From assembly GCA_000499405.2 (NCBI GenBank), contig HG738138.1, positions 20,499,753 through 20,563,752 of the forward strand: 64,000 nucleotides of DNA, read 5' to 3'. The notes under the pieces are model-generated. The model saw only the letters and a list, made by a program, of their open reading frames with translations. It did not search any database and had not been told where the DNA came from. The DNA is from Onchocerca volvulus (taxonomy: Eukaryota; Nematoda; Chromadorea; Rhabditida; Onchocercidae). Shown here one piece after another: positions 1-12,733 of this stretch (position 1 is the stretch's first letter; every line of letters starts with the position of its first letter). A program made the translations under genes and the position numbers.

Positions 1-360
1 CATCAAAATGTTCTTTGTGGTGAGCATAAAACTGATATTTCTTTGCGAGGATTCCGGAGGGAAACTCTTCATATTTCTGTCTGAAACTTTATGATAAAAA
101 GAGAAGGAGAATGCCTGTCTGTCATACTAACTTGAAGTTCAAAACAAAATTTTTTTTTTTCAAGTTCTAAAACGTACAACATGGATAATTTGATTCCATT
201 CTGTCTTTCCCGACTTGAATTTAGAAGGCTGTTCATACATTTAGATTTCCTTTCAAAAATCAGCAAATTTGGTATTATCGATTGATTTATGCTCAACAGG
301 ACATATGTTTCAATTATACTATAACAACAGAAGGAAGAATTAAGCATAGTTAATTTGAGT
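1..360. other. 3' flank of the TYW2 gene, no gene seen
   Basis: This stretch lies just beyond the stop codon of the minus-strand TYW2 gene and probably holds its 3' UTR. Open frames here are AT-rich and have no exon signals that fit a neighbour. I see nothing else in it. Confidence 0.4.
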
Positions 361-3300
361 CTAAATTTCAGTGAATTTCCTTTCTTTCTCATCTTCCGGT
401 CGGCATAACAAATCCACAACAATATGATCTGTTTGCATGTAGTAATTTTTCACCACATTCACGTCTAATATTGTACATGTCCAAACTTTGTCCTTTTCGT
501 CATGGATATTATTCAGATAACGAGTACAGCTGAAATTTAGAAATTGTGGCACAGTTCAGCATTTCTATTGATAAAAAAGAAATTTTTTTAATAGTGATGT
601 AAATGATTTCTAATTTTGTTAAGTTTCCGGAATATAATTTCGATTTCAGATTATATCGTCTTCCCGATTAGTGCCGATGAGAAGGAATATAATTACTTGA
701 TAGTCTCAAGAAAGACGGTATTCATACTTGATATGTATAACTATGCTTTCTGTGCGACCATATTTGAATAGTTTCGAGAGTTCAACACCAAGGATTCAGG
801 CAGATTTTTAATTGAAGGTTTCTTACTTTGTAGCGCAGGTCATGGCAAAGTTTTGCAAGATTTGGCTGATTGTTGGCCATTTCTCTCTCAAGCGATCATC
901 AATTCGTCCTTTTGGCAAAATACGACTTTCCATTTGTTTGATGATACTTGCTGAGCGACTTAATTTCCTTTTTTTCATTTTACTGTCATATTTCATGGTA
1001 TTCGTTCCTAAAAATCTTCAGTTTTAAAATTAGAAAGTTTCTAATATCGAACATCGAAATATGTGTTGTATCCTATTTCTAATATCGAACATCGAAACAT
1101 GTTTTGTGTCCTATTCCGCTTGATTTTTCACTTAAATAATACGACAAATCTGAATAAGGACCAAACCTTCACAATGTATAGCGTTACTGTCAATTGATTT
1201 GCTAAAGAATATGCTTTTATTTTGATCATTTTTCAATGAAATCATCTTTTCGATATCAACATTTTTGCTATCGGTAATGTCATTTAATGCAGACTCTTCG
1301 CTCATGGATTTCGCAATTTCCTTCCTATAAAATATATTTGAAAAAAAAAGAATTCCCCAAATTACTAATTAGAATTATGTTGAGGACGGTTTCAGCAGAT
1401 ATTCTGTGAGTCTTAAATGATGAATAATATAATTTCTTCAACCATCAACCATACTGATTTCGGATTTCTTTTATTTTGCAAGTATAACATAGTGAATTGG
1501 ATTTAAACGGTTTCTGAGTCTTTCTGGATGAGTGAAGATTGAAATTCCGAAAATTTAACAAGATATAAAGAGAATTTCAATAATTTTCAGTACTTTGTAA
1601 GTTTGAAGTTTGCAGCAGGTTTATCACCGAGTTCCAAACTGCCATTGTGCTGTTTTGATATCTTGACTGCTTCATGTATGTGAAGTATGCCGCCTGTTGA
1701 CTTCAAACATTTACAAGCGGTTAACAAATAGGGTCGCGATGATGGTAGCACTCCAAGATTTACATGATCTGATACGCCTATCGGTATTACCTATGGTAAC
1801 GAGTAATTCATTCATAGTGTGAAATTTCTGTGATAAATACATTTTGTTATAAAGAAACGATGTTAATTTTGCTGGAATTCCTGAAATGTTGAAAATCGCA
1901 TCATTCAACAATCATAGTTGTTCAACATCACTAGATGAATTGGAAATTCTTCAATTATCTGATTTATAGCAGTTTTTAAAATTTAGTATTCTATAATGTG
2001 TGACAGAGTTTCATTAACATTGAGTATATCACAATAAAAGCTCAAGTAATTTTGATGATTTTAGTGATACTCTTGGAGACGGACAGATGGAAAACTTCAA
2101 TGAACCTTCTAGAAAATTCTGAGTTAGAAACTTGCTTTACTTTGAGGGACATTGACATCTTTCTGCAAAATTTAGTTTTTCATGCTTTGCAGATATGGGA
2201 TGGAGTTTATCAATTTATCAAATAGCTATTCTTGTCTGTTCGGTTCATTATAATGAACAGATAAGATTTTTCAAAGTCTAGTCTACCTTTCTGCAATCGC
2301 CGTGAATGACTGAGCAACGATCCCGGACACCGTTACTTTCCAGACTACGTTCTAATGCCTCAATGGCATTTTCATTCCAGTCAATAGCGTAGACATGTTT
2401 TGCATGAGCATTTATCAAATAAGGCAGTGTATAATATCCGATTCCTGCAATCGAAAATGTTTAGTTCGGAAAATAATTAGCAAGCTTTTAATGTAACAGC
2501 TTTGAGAATGTTTAATCCTACCAGCAAACATATCAGTGACAACTTCCTGATGGCAGTCGAACTCCGAAATGCGTTGTTTCTCTGAGGCATTGTCAACATT
2601 GAAGAAACATTTTGTGACATCGTAAAAAAATCTGTAAGCTTTTAATTTTCAATGAAGTATGCTTTCCATTTTGAGACGTTTCAAACATGGTACGATTTTT
2701 CATCTCAGAAAAAGAGTTTTCTTAGGCAAAAATTCGCTTAAAAAATGGATTGCTCAAACTATTAACGAATTTAACCTAGTAGTTCTACAGCATATTGAAC
2801 ATGACGCTAAGATCAGATCTTCCGCTTTGTATCAGTTCTCAATCACTCAGTCATGTCACCTTCTGCTCTTTTGACAATCTCGAAAAAATAAGCGATACCT
2901 GATGTTGCCATCAATGTGTTCCACCCATCCATCCTCTCCGTAGAGTAGATCGATGTGAGGCTCATGAAAATCATCGCCTTCAATAATACGCTTCTTTGCC
3001 AAACGACTTGCATTAAGTAATTCTGTTACCATCTGCCACAATTTTGGTCCTGACACACATGTATTTCTTGAAATTATGCCGCTATTGTTCAGACAAAAAT
3101 TAAAAGCTCATCTCAGGGTTAAGATCCTGAATTTATTTCGACATTGAAAAAATTTAGGGACAAGTTTGAGACAGGTTTATTTTAATTGCGAGAAAAACGA
3201 TGACATAAGTATTCATCAAATTGAAATTAAAATTAAGTAATTAAAGTTAGAATTAAATAATTAGTTTTTGTACAAAGAGCAATCAGCGATTTCTTAAACT

Positions 3301-5621
3301 TCATAATAACATTCAGTTTATGTTAAATCTAAAAAATACCCCAAAATCTATTGCAAAATTTAAGTAAATGTGAGGAGAAGCAAGAAATGGGAGCAGAGAC
3401 ATTAAGATCAGCATTTTTACTTACCCATCAATCTCCAATTCGGATGTTTGAAACAATTATGTGGCAAGATGATCATATTCCCATGTTTCTCCCACCGTTT
3501 TGGCAGGTCACGATGCATGTCATCATTCCAGATTCCCATTTCGATGGCAGCGCAACGGAGTGACTCAAGCAACTGTCCAAAAGGCGATGCTTTGTTGAGA
3601 CGTAATGTTATTTGATCGACATTTTCTCTTTGATCTGAATTTACAACGATGCCTAAAATCTTCCTGAAGCCTGTTTATATTGAATTTGAATGTAATTTCG
3701 ACGTATTAATTTTCTGTTCACAGACTGTTAGCAAATTGAGTTCATTACTCTCAATTGAACATAATAGTTCTAGCAGAGGTAATATGAGCGATCACTGCTT
3801 CGGCATTCAGAGTAATCCAATACCAACAATCATGTGACAATTAGAAATAAGTGACAAAATCAAAATACTATGCTATTGATCGGAATTATGGAGCATTAAT
3901 CTCACATCAAGAACCTTGCAATGTCATATGACTGGAATGAAAAGGTTCGTTTGAATTCTCAGTTTTTTTTAGAAAATATACGTAAAATATAATTATCATA
4001 TATATCAATAAAATTGTTTTAGGTAATCAATATTGGATAAAAGGCAAAAAATTGGCATAAGAAATATTTGGATGAAGCGGAAGACAGATGCGAAGATTTG
4101 ATTAAACCTTCCTGGATAGATCATATGGTGTTCCCTACAGAATCAATAAGCTCTTTCACAATATATTTGAGGTGAAGATTTCGAAAATATTCCACCAGCA
4201 ATTTTGTCTCATTTTCATTGATAAAAAGAACTATTGGGACAGAATGCAAATTGAAGATGAATGAATCGATACATAGATTCATCGTACCATGATAGCTACG
4301 ATTTTCATTGATAACAAAACATCTATCCGTGACGAAAATTGATGAGAATATGAAGAAAGCTATACATTAACCTTGAACATATATTTCTCAATGGTATTAG
4401 AAAATTTGCAACTTGAAAAGAACTTGAAAATTAGTTAAAGAAAAATTGCTAGCTATTTTTGCTTTGCAAAGTTCCGGTATCAAAAATCGGCTCTTCAAAA
4501 AAAACGAAAAAGAAGCTGTTCAAGGAATTTAAAACCTTTACAATGAGGATTTTCTCCCGTTTGTTCAGAATATCTTTGATCATACTGATTTTAATATGAT
4601 TTCAGGTACATCTATTTTATGATTTTATAATGAAAAAGCCATAAAACTGAAATCTGCTATTAGAATCAATCAAAAAAAAAAAAAAGAAAAAATGTGAGAA
4701 AAAAGAGAAGCACCCACTTGAGAAGCTTGTCTTCAAAGCTGCAGAGGCATTTGTACCACCAATATTAGTTACATTGATGCTCCACTGACGGTTCATTCCT
4801 CCAAAATAATTAAATTAGTTTTCTAGAATTTTCTGGGCAATAAAACGTTTCCATTTAAAATTACATAAAGGGAAACGATAATGTTAAACATGGCAGACAC
4901 TTCGAAAAGACAATCAAATCAAAATTCATTCAGTTTGTGGAAAATTCAATGAACCACAAGGAGTGGAAATGTATAAATTTAAATGCAGGGCTTCTATTAT
5001 AAAGTATATCAGTAAGAATGAATTTATTTTCCTCATCTGATAGCATAATAATATTGTTTAATTGATAAAATTAACATTCTTAGATCTTTTCGAAAACTCA
5101 TTAAATGAATTATGAGAATATTTTTAAAATTAGTTGAATAACTGAGTATTTAGAAATATATCTAATAGATTAGATCAGTAAATAATGATAAATAACGATG
5201 AGATAATTCCTTCCTGTCAAGGTATAAATGTATCATTTCTCATATGGAAATACTCATTAGAAGCTTAAAGCATTTTAATTTCGACCAATAAAAGTCTTGT
5301 CTTTCGCCAATGCTTTATTTCTTGCCAGTAACTCTTCCGCGATTACTTTCTGTAGATCCATATAAATCTGTAGCAATTGTTTCAGAAGAATTTAGAATTA
5401 TTTACTTCAAAAGCTAAACGCACGCAATATTACCATCACTTATTCGTTCCTTACCTCTGTCAATTGAATGAAATGAAAACTATGCTGGATAAAAGATTTG
5501 ATTTGTATCATCCTTCTTTCATCAGCTGTTACAACGGTCTTTAGGACTCTATAGTTTTTAGCACTCTCTAGCCAGTTTCCATGTTGTAATAATGAGAGGA
5601 TATTGAATTGAGGAACTGCAA
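361..5621 (-). CDS. TYW2: TYW2/TRMT12-like tRNA wybutosine-synthesizing protein 2, ten exons, 5' exon not found
   Basis: TYW2 transfers the aminocarboxypropyl group of S-adenosylmethionine onto the tricyclic base at position 37 of phenylalanine tRNA, a late wybutosine step. Ten phase-compatible exons join on the minus strand: 5621-5455, 5367-5286, 3634-3425, 3049-2899, 2631-2522, 2444-2287, 1790-1594, 1324-1167, 1007-827 and 529-361 (stop). They give about 526 residues; human TRMT12 has about 448. Visible landmarks are LPKRWEKHGN in the N-half, DGWVEHIDGNIR then FFYDVTK, the SAM motif DMFAGIGYYTLPYL near residue 240, VNLGVLPSS, GGILHIHE near 330, and DHIVVDLLCRP at the C-terminus. The LPSS and HIH motifs and GIGY loop separate it from TRM5. 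The extra length is a low-complexity insert before the C-terminal strand, exons 1324-1167 and 1007-827. The first visible exon enters in phase 1 without a methionine, so an upstream exon is missing. Family call is firm; exact borders are moderately sure. Confidence 0.88.
1038..1113. repeat. 38-bp direct tandem duplication
   Basis: Two adjacent copies of a 38-bp unit containing CTAATATCGAACATCGAAA lie at 1038-1075 and 1076-1113 and differ at a few bases. They sit in an intron of the TYW2 gene, between the 1167 donor and the 1007 acceptor on the minus strand. Confidence 0.85.
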
Positions 5622-6800
5622 CTAAGGAAAAAAAAGTCACACAATTCAGTATCGTGCACGTTAATTATTGTCTGATGCATGCATGCATGCCATGCGATAC
5701 AGTTTATTAATTACTGCTTAGACATTATTATGAATGACATTTCATTTGAAGCGACATCTATGCAAAAATCTATATCCAGAAGTAGACGAATGTACAGAAA
5801 GCATCGCAAAAGAGTTTTTTTAAATAAATTATTGACAAGCAGCGATGTGACTGCATGAAAAGCAAGACAAGCAGGAAGGAAATTATCATTTTTTGTCATT
5901 ATTTATCATCATTTATAATCCAATTGAAACATTTCCTGCACACTTAAAAATCGATTGGTTGATTTGTTATCTATTTATTCCAGCATAATTGCAGATTTAC
6001 TTAATTAATTAGCCAATTTGTCTCGTCATTAACAGTTAGTATCTGGCTACTATTATAGTGAAACTCATTACGAAGAATAATTTTACAACTATATTTTAAG
6101 CACAATTTGGTAATGAATGGATGAATCGCTTTTGAGAAGCTCACATAGAAGCCGATAAATAAATATTAACTGATATACATATATAATCAGTTTCCGCATG
6201 AGACAAAAAATCAATTCACATTGGTTTTTTTTTTTAAAAAAATTTTTTTTAAACAAGGCAGATTATTTTGCTGAATTTTATACATCTCAATTTGATTTGA
6301 TATCTATGGACATATTTTAGAGAAGATTCCAGCAATATCTGTCCCGGTAAAAGGCATTTAAACTTCATCTTCATTTTTCAGTAAGCTGCAAACAATCATT
6401 CATCTTCAGATAAAAAAATATAAATTCAATCAGAATAAAAATAACGTGATGGATTGCTTGATGTTAGAAATTTAAAAATATCTTGATATTTAAACGTATT
6501 ATTAACACGAAAAAAAAAACCATTTTAACACCAATTTAATCCGCTTGGACTGAACAACTAAAGTCTGAATGATGATTTGAAAGAGGGTTAAGAATAAAAG
6601 ATTAGTTATTGGTGTGAAAAGATAGTAGCAAAATTGTTACAACACAGCAAAAAGCAAGCAAGCAAGCAGTTCATCGTGCAGTTGCAAGATACTAGCAAGT
6701 TGTCGCCTGACAAGTTCTCTATAGAGATAGATCCTCAACTAGATTGCTAATTGAAAACAAACATTGAGCCAGCAGAATAGCTATTAGAAGATCTATACGT
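5622..6800. other. Upstream flank of TYW2, unannotated
   Basis: The missing first exon and promoter of TYW2 should lie here or slightly further up. I could not identify a methionine exon with the required phase-1 exit. The stretch has a short TGCA tandem (about 5676-5691) and AT-rich tracts, and otherwise nothing supportable. Confidence 0.4.
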
Positions 6801-6804
6801 ACAT

Positions 6805-7010
6805 TTGCATATATATTTATTATCACTTTGCACTCTTTGCACTTTAATTCTTTATATCAATCTTCGAATTGCCCAGACTAGTATATGCGCATGTGGCAAT
6901 TCTCTTTCCTGCCATTTTACTGAATACAACCAGCAGCGCACAGATCTAAATACTTCATGTTTTACTATGCAATCCATCGGCGATTGCCCAGGAAGTAAAA
7001 GATTTTGTAT
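6805..7010 (+). pseudogene. Signal-peptide-like, Cys-rich coding fragment cut off by Helitron sequence
   Basis: The frame reads a hydrophobic leader (LLSLCTLCTLILYIN) and then a mature-looking Cys-rich stretch with CACGNSLSC, NTSCF and GDCPGS. It begins at TTG with no in-frame ATG before the leader, and it stops being gene-like where Helitron-derived sequence starts near 7005. An exon could begin at the AG before ACTAGT (about 6881) with the leader in intron sequence, so the leader may be chance. I do not recognise the family. It could be a secreted-protein exon truncated by the transposon, or a random open frame. Confidence is low. Confidence 0.3.
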
Positions 7011-9099
7011 ATCATCCCAAGCTGGACTGAATGTGAACGTAATAAATAGGTCTGGGCCTATTTATTAGGTATTGGCGAACCTATGCAATTGCATCTTGAG
7101 CGTACTCATGCATATGACGTGGACTGCCTGTATATGAAGATGGCAAAATAGTTAGTCTTCCAACGTTAGTTGTATTACTATCATTTACAACTGCAACTCG
7201 CAACTGGATGTATTCTTTGGAGTGAAGCTTGGTCTGATTCAAACGGATGAATATCAAACGTTCTGTTTCGATTTTTGCATACATATCTAGATATATAGGT
7301 GAAACAACTGACGGTATTTCAAAATGTGATTGTCTTCATTCTCTCGAATTATTAATCGGTATGAATAATATTTCATTGCATTGCATTTCTTATTTTTTTC
7401 TTCACCGACAGGATTTATCACCTTAACGTTGAAATGATATCCATCGGCACTATCCCAAAAAATGATTGGATATTGCAGATCATCGTAGCATTGATGAGTT
7501 TCTGCAATTTTTGTCAATTGTTTGTTTCGCAAATGAAGAGCAATATGTCTAGGTTGGAATTGATCTCTGACCATTGCAATAGTCAATTCGCCTATAGTTG
7601 GAGCATTGAATCTTCGCACATGTTCTCCACCAGGCGTTTTGTGCGCATGAATAACAATTTTATGTGTATCAGATGCATCATATCAATTGCTGTTTTGAAC
7701 AAACACACTGAATTGTTTTTTTCGTAAGAAAGCTGTTATAATTGGGAAACGATCTTTTGTCGGTATAAATTCCGCATGCATTCAATTCATCATTGCTATC
7801 ATTGATGAAATACATTTGCAGGAGTTTATGTTGACATCTGGCAACGGAAGCAGGGAGCCGGCTTTATAATAAATTTATCCGTTCACTTTGAAAGTTGGCA
7901 TGCATTATGTTGTTACGATTTCTGCGCCGAACGATGTCATTTGGAAGCACGAGTTGTATTTTCTGATTTTATATAGGAAACGCTTTGATTCGGCGGTATA
8001 TCTGACAAGCAAAATTTTAATGGATCTAGTAGTTCTCCAAGTTGAGGTAGTTTAATTTTTCCGCGGCAAAACACATTCCTTTCGTTTCTTCATTGAATTT
8101 CAGAGCCTTGCAACGAGAACATACTTCAATCATAGTGCTGATGGGAACATGCGGGCTCAAACTATAGTCATCAACTGGGTTGTTACGGAATGCAGGGCGA
8201 TTATAATTGCGTGATTGCTGAACACGGAGTAATGTTTGACGCTGATCAAGAAGTGTTGCAGGTGAAGTGGCGCGACACAGTTCCAAAGTGACGACAAACA
8301 TGTTTACCGCCGAGACGCTCCAATTCACAGATAAACGACAAAGATCGACGCAGGAGCAGCAACAGTTCGGAGTTCCAAGGATTCCAGTTCAGTTCAAAGC
8401 GACGCAACAGTAGCAACAATCCGAAATTCAATTGAATAGTATTCTTCTCTATCAACGACAAAGAAAAGAATAATCCAGTGATCAATTTGCCTGCATTATC
8501 TGTGATAATTGTTTGTTACGAAGAATCACTCTTCATCAATCAATAAAACATTTCCCAACAGTATTCATCTCTATCACAAAAGACGCAAAAAACTTCCTCA
8601 CACTTATTGCTGACTAGCCGAATTATAATAGCAAGAATCAATCTCCAGTCCAACCAAACCACAAATCAATTATGAAGTATCAGTTTTTTTTTCCCTTGAA
8701 CTGGAAACATACGTTTTCTATTTTCATTTTTCCCACTTAACCACTGAGCTGCAGCAACGCGTATATAAAAGAATGCGCGTATTCGAATGCAGTGTTGCGT
8801 CAAATTTTCAAAGCAATAGGTAAGAACTTTTAGATATCTTAGATTTTGAATTGATATAGATAAGATGCGTGTTTACGAACTTTCGGAGGTTTAAGATTTT
8901 GAACAAACGAACATTGACATTTTTATTTATATAGACTTTGTATAGTCTATATATAGTATGTACATAAATAAATAGTCTATATATTTATGTAGACTTTTTA
9001 TTTATATTTATATAGTCTGTGAAGCCGGAAGAGCGAAGCGTGGCCGGCCCTCATAGACTAGCTGGATCAGCCACGCGAGCGTTGCCGGTTCCAGCTAGT
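7005..9099 (-). mobile_element. Decayed Helitron relic A (N-terminal replicase region plus 5' end)
   Basis: Minus-strand translation gives Helitron-like N-terminal protein in several frames. Pieces are LGGKHVCRHFG (about 8330-8290), RCKALKFNEETKGMC (about 8110-8060), FQMTSFGAEIV, CMPTFKVNG, HKIVIHAHKTPGGEHVRRFN, the segment 7619-7287 ending YRLIIRENEDNHILKYRQLFH, and YAKIETERLIFIRLNQ to SPRHMHEYAQDA (7284-7081). The relic ends at TFTFSPAWDDI (about 7030-7005). Frameshifts and stops split the frame, and it stops before the HUH and tyrosine Rep motifs and the helicase, so it cannot move by itself. The higher-coordinate end carries non-coding sequence shared with relic B and finishes in a perfect 10-bp inverted repeat (9057-9066 with 9090-9099). 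Confidence 0.85.
9057..9099. repeat. Helitron-associated terminal palindrome (relic A)
   Basis: ACTAGCTGGA at 9057-9066 is the exact reverse complement of TCCAGCTAGT at 9090-9099, with a GC-rich 23-nt loop. The right arm ends in CTAG followed by T, as Helitron 3' ends do. A second GC-rich palindromic stretch (GCCGG...CCGGC) lies just before it, near 9024-9048. A homologous hairpin ends relic B near 29081, so the motif belongs to the element. Confidence 0.7.
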
Positions 9100-11505
9100 T
9101 AAAAATAAAATGAAAGGACAAAATAAAAGAAACGAAGGAATGACAATGAAATTCGATGGAAATGCCAAAAAAATCCAGTTCCGCTTCTGCTGCAAACAAC
9201 TATGATTAAAATTTTAATATCTAATATTTCAATATTTAATAAGTAAGAGTTAAACGGAGAGCTTCATTCATTTTCGTTATAATCACATTCACGCAACTAA
9301 TATAGAATATGAATAATGAGCTATTCGAAAAGATGCAAGCAAAAATAGAATTCTCAAGGAGCAATATTAAGAATTTTTTGTTAATTTCCTTGCTTTTTCT
9401 TCCCTTGTCTTTTTTTTTTTCATTCATTTCCTTATTCCTTGCTTTTTGGTTCATCTTCTCTTATCAATCATTATCAAATTAACTTGCCAATATCATATAA
9501 GTCAAGGAAAAAGAAATGGCAAAAGTAAGAAAGTGATACCATTGCTAAGTAGAAGATAAGTTGCTTTCGACAGGCGAAAGTTCTTTAATCTTGCTGATCT
9601 ATTACAATTAATCATTTTGATATCCACTTGACATTAGTTTAAAGCTTTCCATTTGCATCATTTGATTGATTTCATCTAATTTAATTATGAGTGGTAGGAG
9701 CAAGATGGTCAAAAAGCAAAGAATGAATCGAAAATTTTTTAATATTATTTCTTGAGCTTTCTATTTTTATTCTCATCTTTTCGAATAGTTTACTCAAATA
9801 TTCATTTTTTCAGTATGTTGTGTGAATGCTATTATAAAAGAGATAAACGAAGGTTCTCCTATTTTTAATTCTTATTAATATTAAATATTGAAATTTTATT
9901 CATAGTTGTTTTCAGCTAGAACTGGAAGAGGTTTTTTGACATTTTCCATCAAATTTTATCGACAGTTTCTTATATTCTTTATTTTATCCTTTCATTTTGT
10001 TTTTCAATACTGCCACAAGAACATACTTTCCTCGCTGCTGATAACTCATATTCGTTATTTTAAATTAAGAATTCTGATAAATATCACTGATACTCTATTT
10101 GTAACCGTAATACTTCATTAAAGACCCATTATCCTGCGCTCGCTTAGACTACATTTATGTATTTTTATATAATTTATTAAAACTTCCATTTCCAATCGAG
10201 TTGATATGTTACCCAACTTTTCGCTTTCTGCAGTCCTACAATTTCGCCTACTTCACCATTTGAATGTTTTTTGCCTAAATTTCTTTCTGCGTACTATTAG
10301 ACATTTTCCTCTTCAATACTAAAGTAACTTTACTATATTTTTTTGTCACAGTCTTCTCAAAAAATGAAAAATTAAAAATATACTTCCAAACAAAAATTTT
10401 CCGGTCAATTAGGTAAAGCACGCCGCTGCAATGTTTTTACATTGGTGCAAAGCAGTTTCAACAAAATTTGTCCAACCGAGCGGAGATGTCGTTATTTTGC
10501 GTAATCGTTCAGCACAGTTTGCAATGAAACATAATATTTAAGATACAAATGTTACTTATTTTTAAAGAGATAGTAGGAACTGAAATACTGCACCAGAAAG
10601 ATATACAGGAAAGGCGTACAGTTAGAATAACTTACAGCACTTATGAAATCATTGTGACTTTTACTAACCTTAAGCTATCGTGCATATTTTAAAAGATATG
10701 ATGAAGGCAAACATCAGAATTAATATGATACACAGAGGTCAGGTGTTATGATTCCTGAACATAAGCGATATTTTAAATGTGCAAATATTCGTTGATGTAA
10801 TCATCTAAATATTATAATTACAATGGGAAATATAGTTAATAGTGAGAATTATAAATTCATTACTGATTTCTCAATTTCAAAACTTCGATTTTATTTCTTC
10901 AATTTTTATTCTTTGTTTAATTTTTTTTTTTTTGATTTATTTTTCAAAAAATTTTTTTCGGCAAAATTTCAAAAATTCGAAAGTTTTCAATGTTTTTTCC
11001 TTTTATTCGTTAATTTTGATTTCCTCTGAAGCATCGAATTGATCAATTATATTTAAATGAGTGTTCTTGTAATAAGAATGTTCTTAATGTTCTTACTGTT
11101 CTTAATTTAAATCTAAATTTATTTGAATACTAAATAGCTACTTTTTTAAGGAAAGAGCAGGAAATATTAAAAAGATATCGCATATAATTTTTTAATTTTC
11201 CTTTTCTCTTATTTATTTATTCTCTTCTAAAAGAAATTGATAAATCATTGATGCCATTTTCTAGTCAATTTGATCCTTTCTCGAAGTATTCCAAGGCTAG
11301 TCTATTGAATTTGGAATTACATTGATTAGTAGAATGCTGAAACATCCGAAAATTGTTGTACTGAGTGAAATCACAAACTTGAAACGGTAGCATCTTTTCG
11401 TAACTTTTTTTTGTTTGACATTATTATTTCTCATCGTTAGTCGTAATTTATTTGCTTCATTCAATCGTATGTTTCGTTTAATGTATGAGCTATAGAAAAA
11501 TTTGA
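9100..11505. other. Intergenic, AT-rich, no gene recognised
   Basis: Open frames here (for example 9906-10121 and 10823-11042 on plus) are made of Phe, Lys, Ile and Leu from T- and A-rich sequence and show no conserved motif or exon pairing. I see no RNA gene. Confidence 0.4.
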
Positions 11506-11878
11506 CTATTTCTGCAATATCATTGAAATGCGATCACATGTCAAGTCATTATAATCATTCATTTCTGTGGTCACTTTGTAATTATTCTTTCCTGGTAATA
11601 GTGCAATACAAATACATGACTTATTTTGAAACATAATTTGAACGAGATGTTTGATTAGATCCTCATCGCAATTGTAAAGTCCCACCGTTCCTCTGGAGTT
11701 CTGAAATGTTATTGTTTTAAAGGAAAAAAATTTCGATGACTTCTAAAATTTACTGGTATTTACATTAAAAGATTTGAATTAACTTCTGATCTTAAGGATT
11801 AAAAAATTCTCACTATTTTCCTTTTTTTTTTTTTGGCTGGCGACAGTTTCTGCCAATGAAATGATCTGCACCCGGCTG
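11506..11878 (-). CDS. Terminal exons of an unrecognised gene
   Basis: The last exon, 11700-11506, follows a clear TTTCAG acceptor and encodes 64 residues from NSRGTVGLYNCDEDL to ISMILQK before a TAG stop. Its residue use is normal and mixed, unlike the AT-noise frames around it. An upstream exon near 11878-11849 (after GTTTCAG) would add RVQIISLAET in the right phase, but its donor (ACT then GTCGCC) is weak. I do not recognise the domain. Earlier exons were not found; the plus-strand tetraspan gene starts only 0.5 kb further up, so the rest must be short, nested or missing. Confidence 0.5.
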
Positions 11879-12412
11879 AAACTTCTTATTAAATTACTTT
11901 CACTAAAAATGTATGTGAATTATTATTCTACTACTACAATTAATGCTAGATATTGAACGTGACAGCAATCGAAAATATATTGTGATAATGTATTATTAAT
12001 ATTATTATCATCATTATTGCATGTAAATTATTTTAAAATACTTGTAAGGAAATAAATACTCATTATTATTTTGAAAGTATCAACTCTGAGATTTCCTTGC
12101 TCAAAATTTTCAATATATGCTGTATAAGCTAGAGTACATAAAAACTTTAATTAGGAAAATGTAATGCGACAGCTGCGATTTCTATTCGTTTATTAGCTTT
12201 TTTCTTCAAGATATTGTCAGTGGAACTTCGCTTTTTTTTTCCTTTTCATTCTTGATTCATCTTCTGATATTTCATGGCTTTTTCACATCTTTTTTATTAG
12301 CTGTTTCACATTTCGATTTATAATAATGTAATTATTTTACTAATACTTTTAAAATTAATTACTTCACGAAATATAGAAGTGAATAAGTTACAAGAGTTTT
12401 CGGTTTGTAAAC

Positions 12413-12691
12413 ATGGAAGAGGAGATGGAAGAGAGAAAGTTGCAGTTGTTAACAAATATCACTGCCAGAATATTCCTATTAACTGTTATCACTTCTGCTG
12501 CATTGGCTTTGGCTATTTGGGAGCACAGTCATTATCAAGCACTGTGGAATATTGCTTACTATGGTCCGTTGTTTCAAAAGATTTTTTCTAAGAAATTTGC
12601 AAATTGTGACAATATTACCAAGCAATTCACTTAAAAAAAGAAAAGAGAACTGAATGAATTGAAATGGAGTTTGGTTAATGGTGACAAAAAT

Positions 12692-12733
<42 letters not shown>

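Noticed and set aside
4716..4790. Possible extra TYW2 exon (INVTNIGGTNASAALKTSFS) on minus
   Set aside because: Its exit phase does not match either flanking exon, and the flanking exons already join in phase with each other. Could be an alternative exon but is unsupported.
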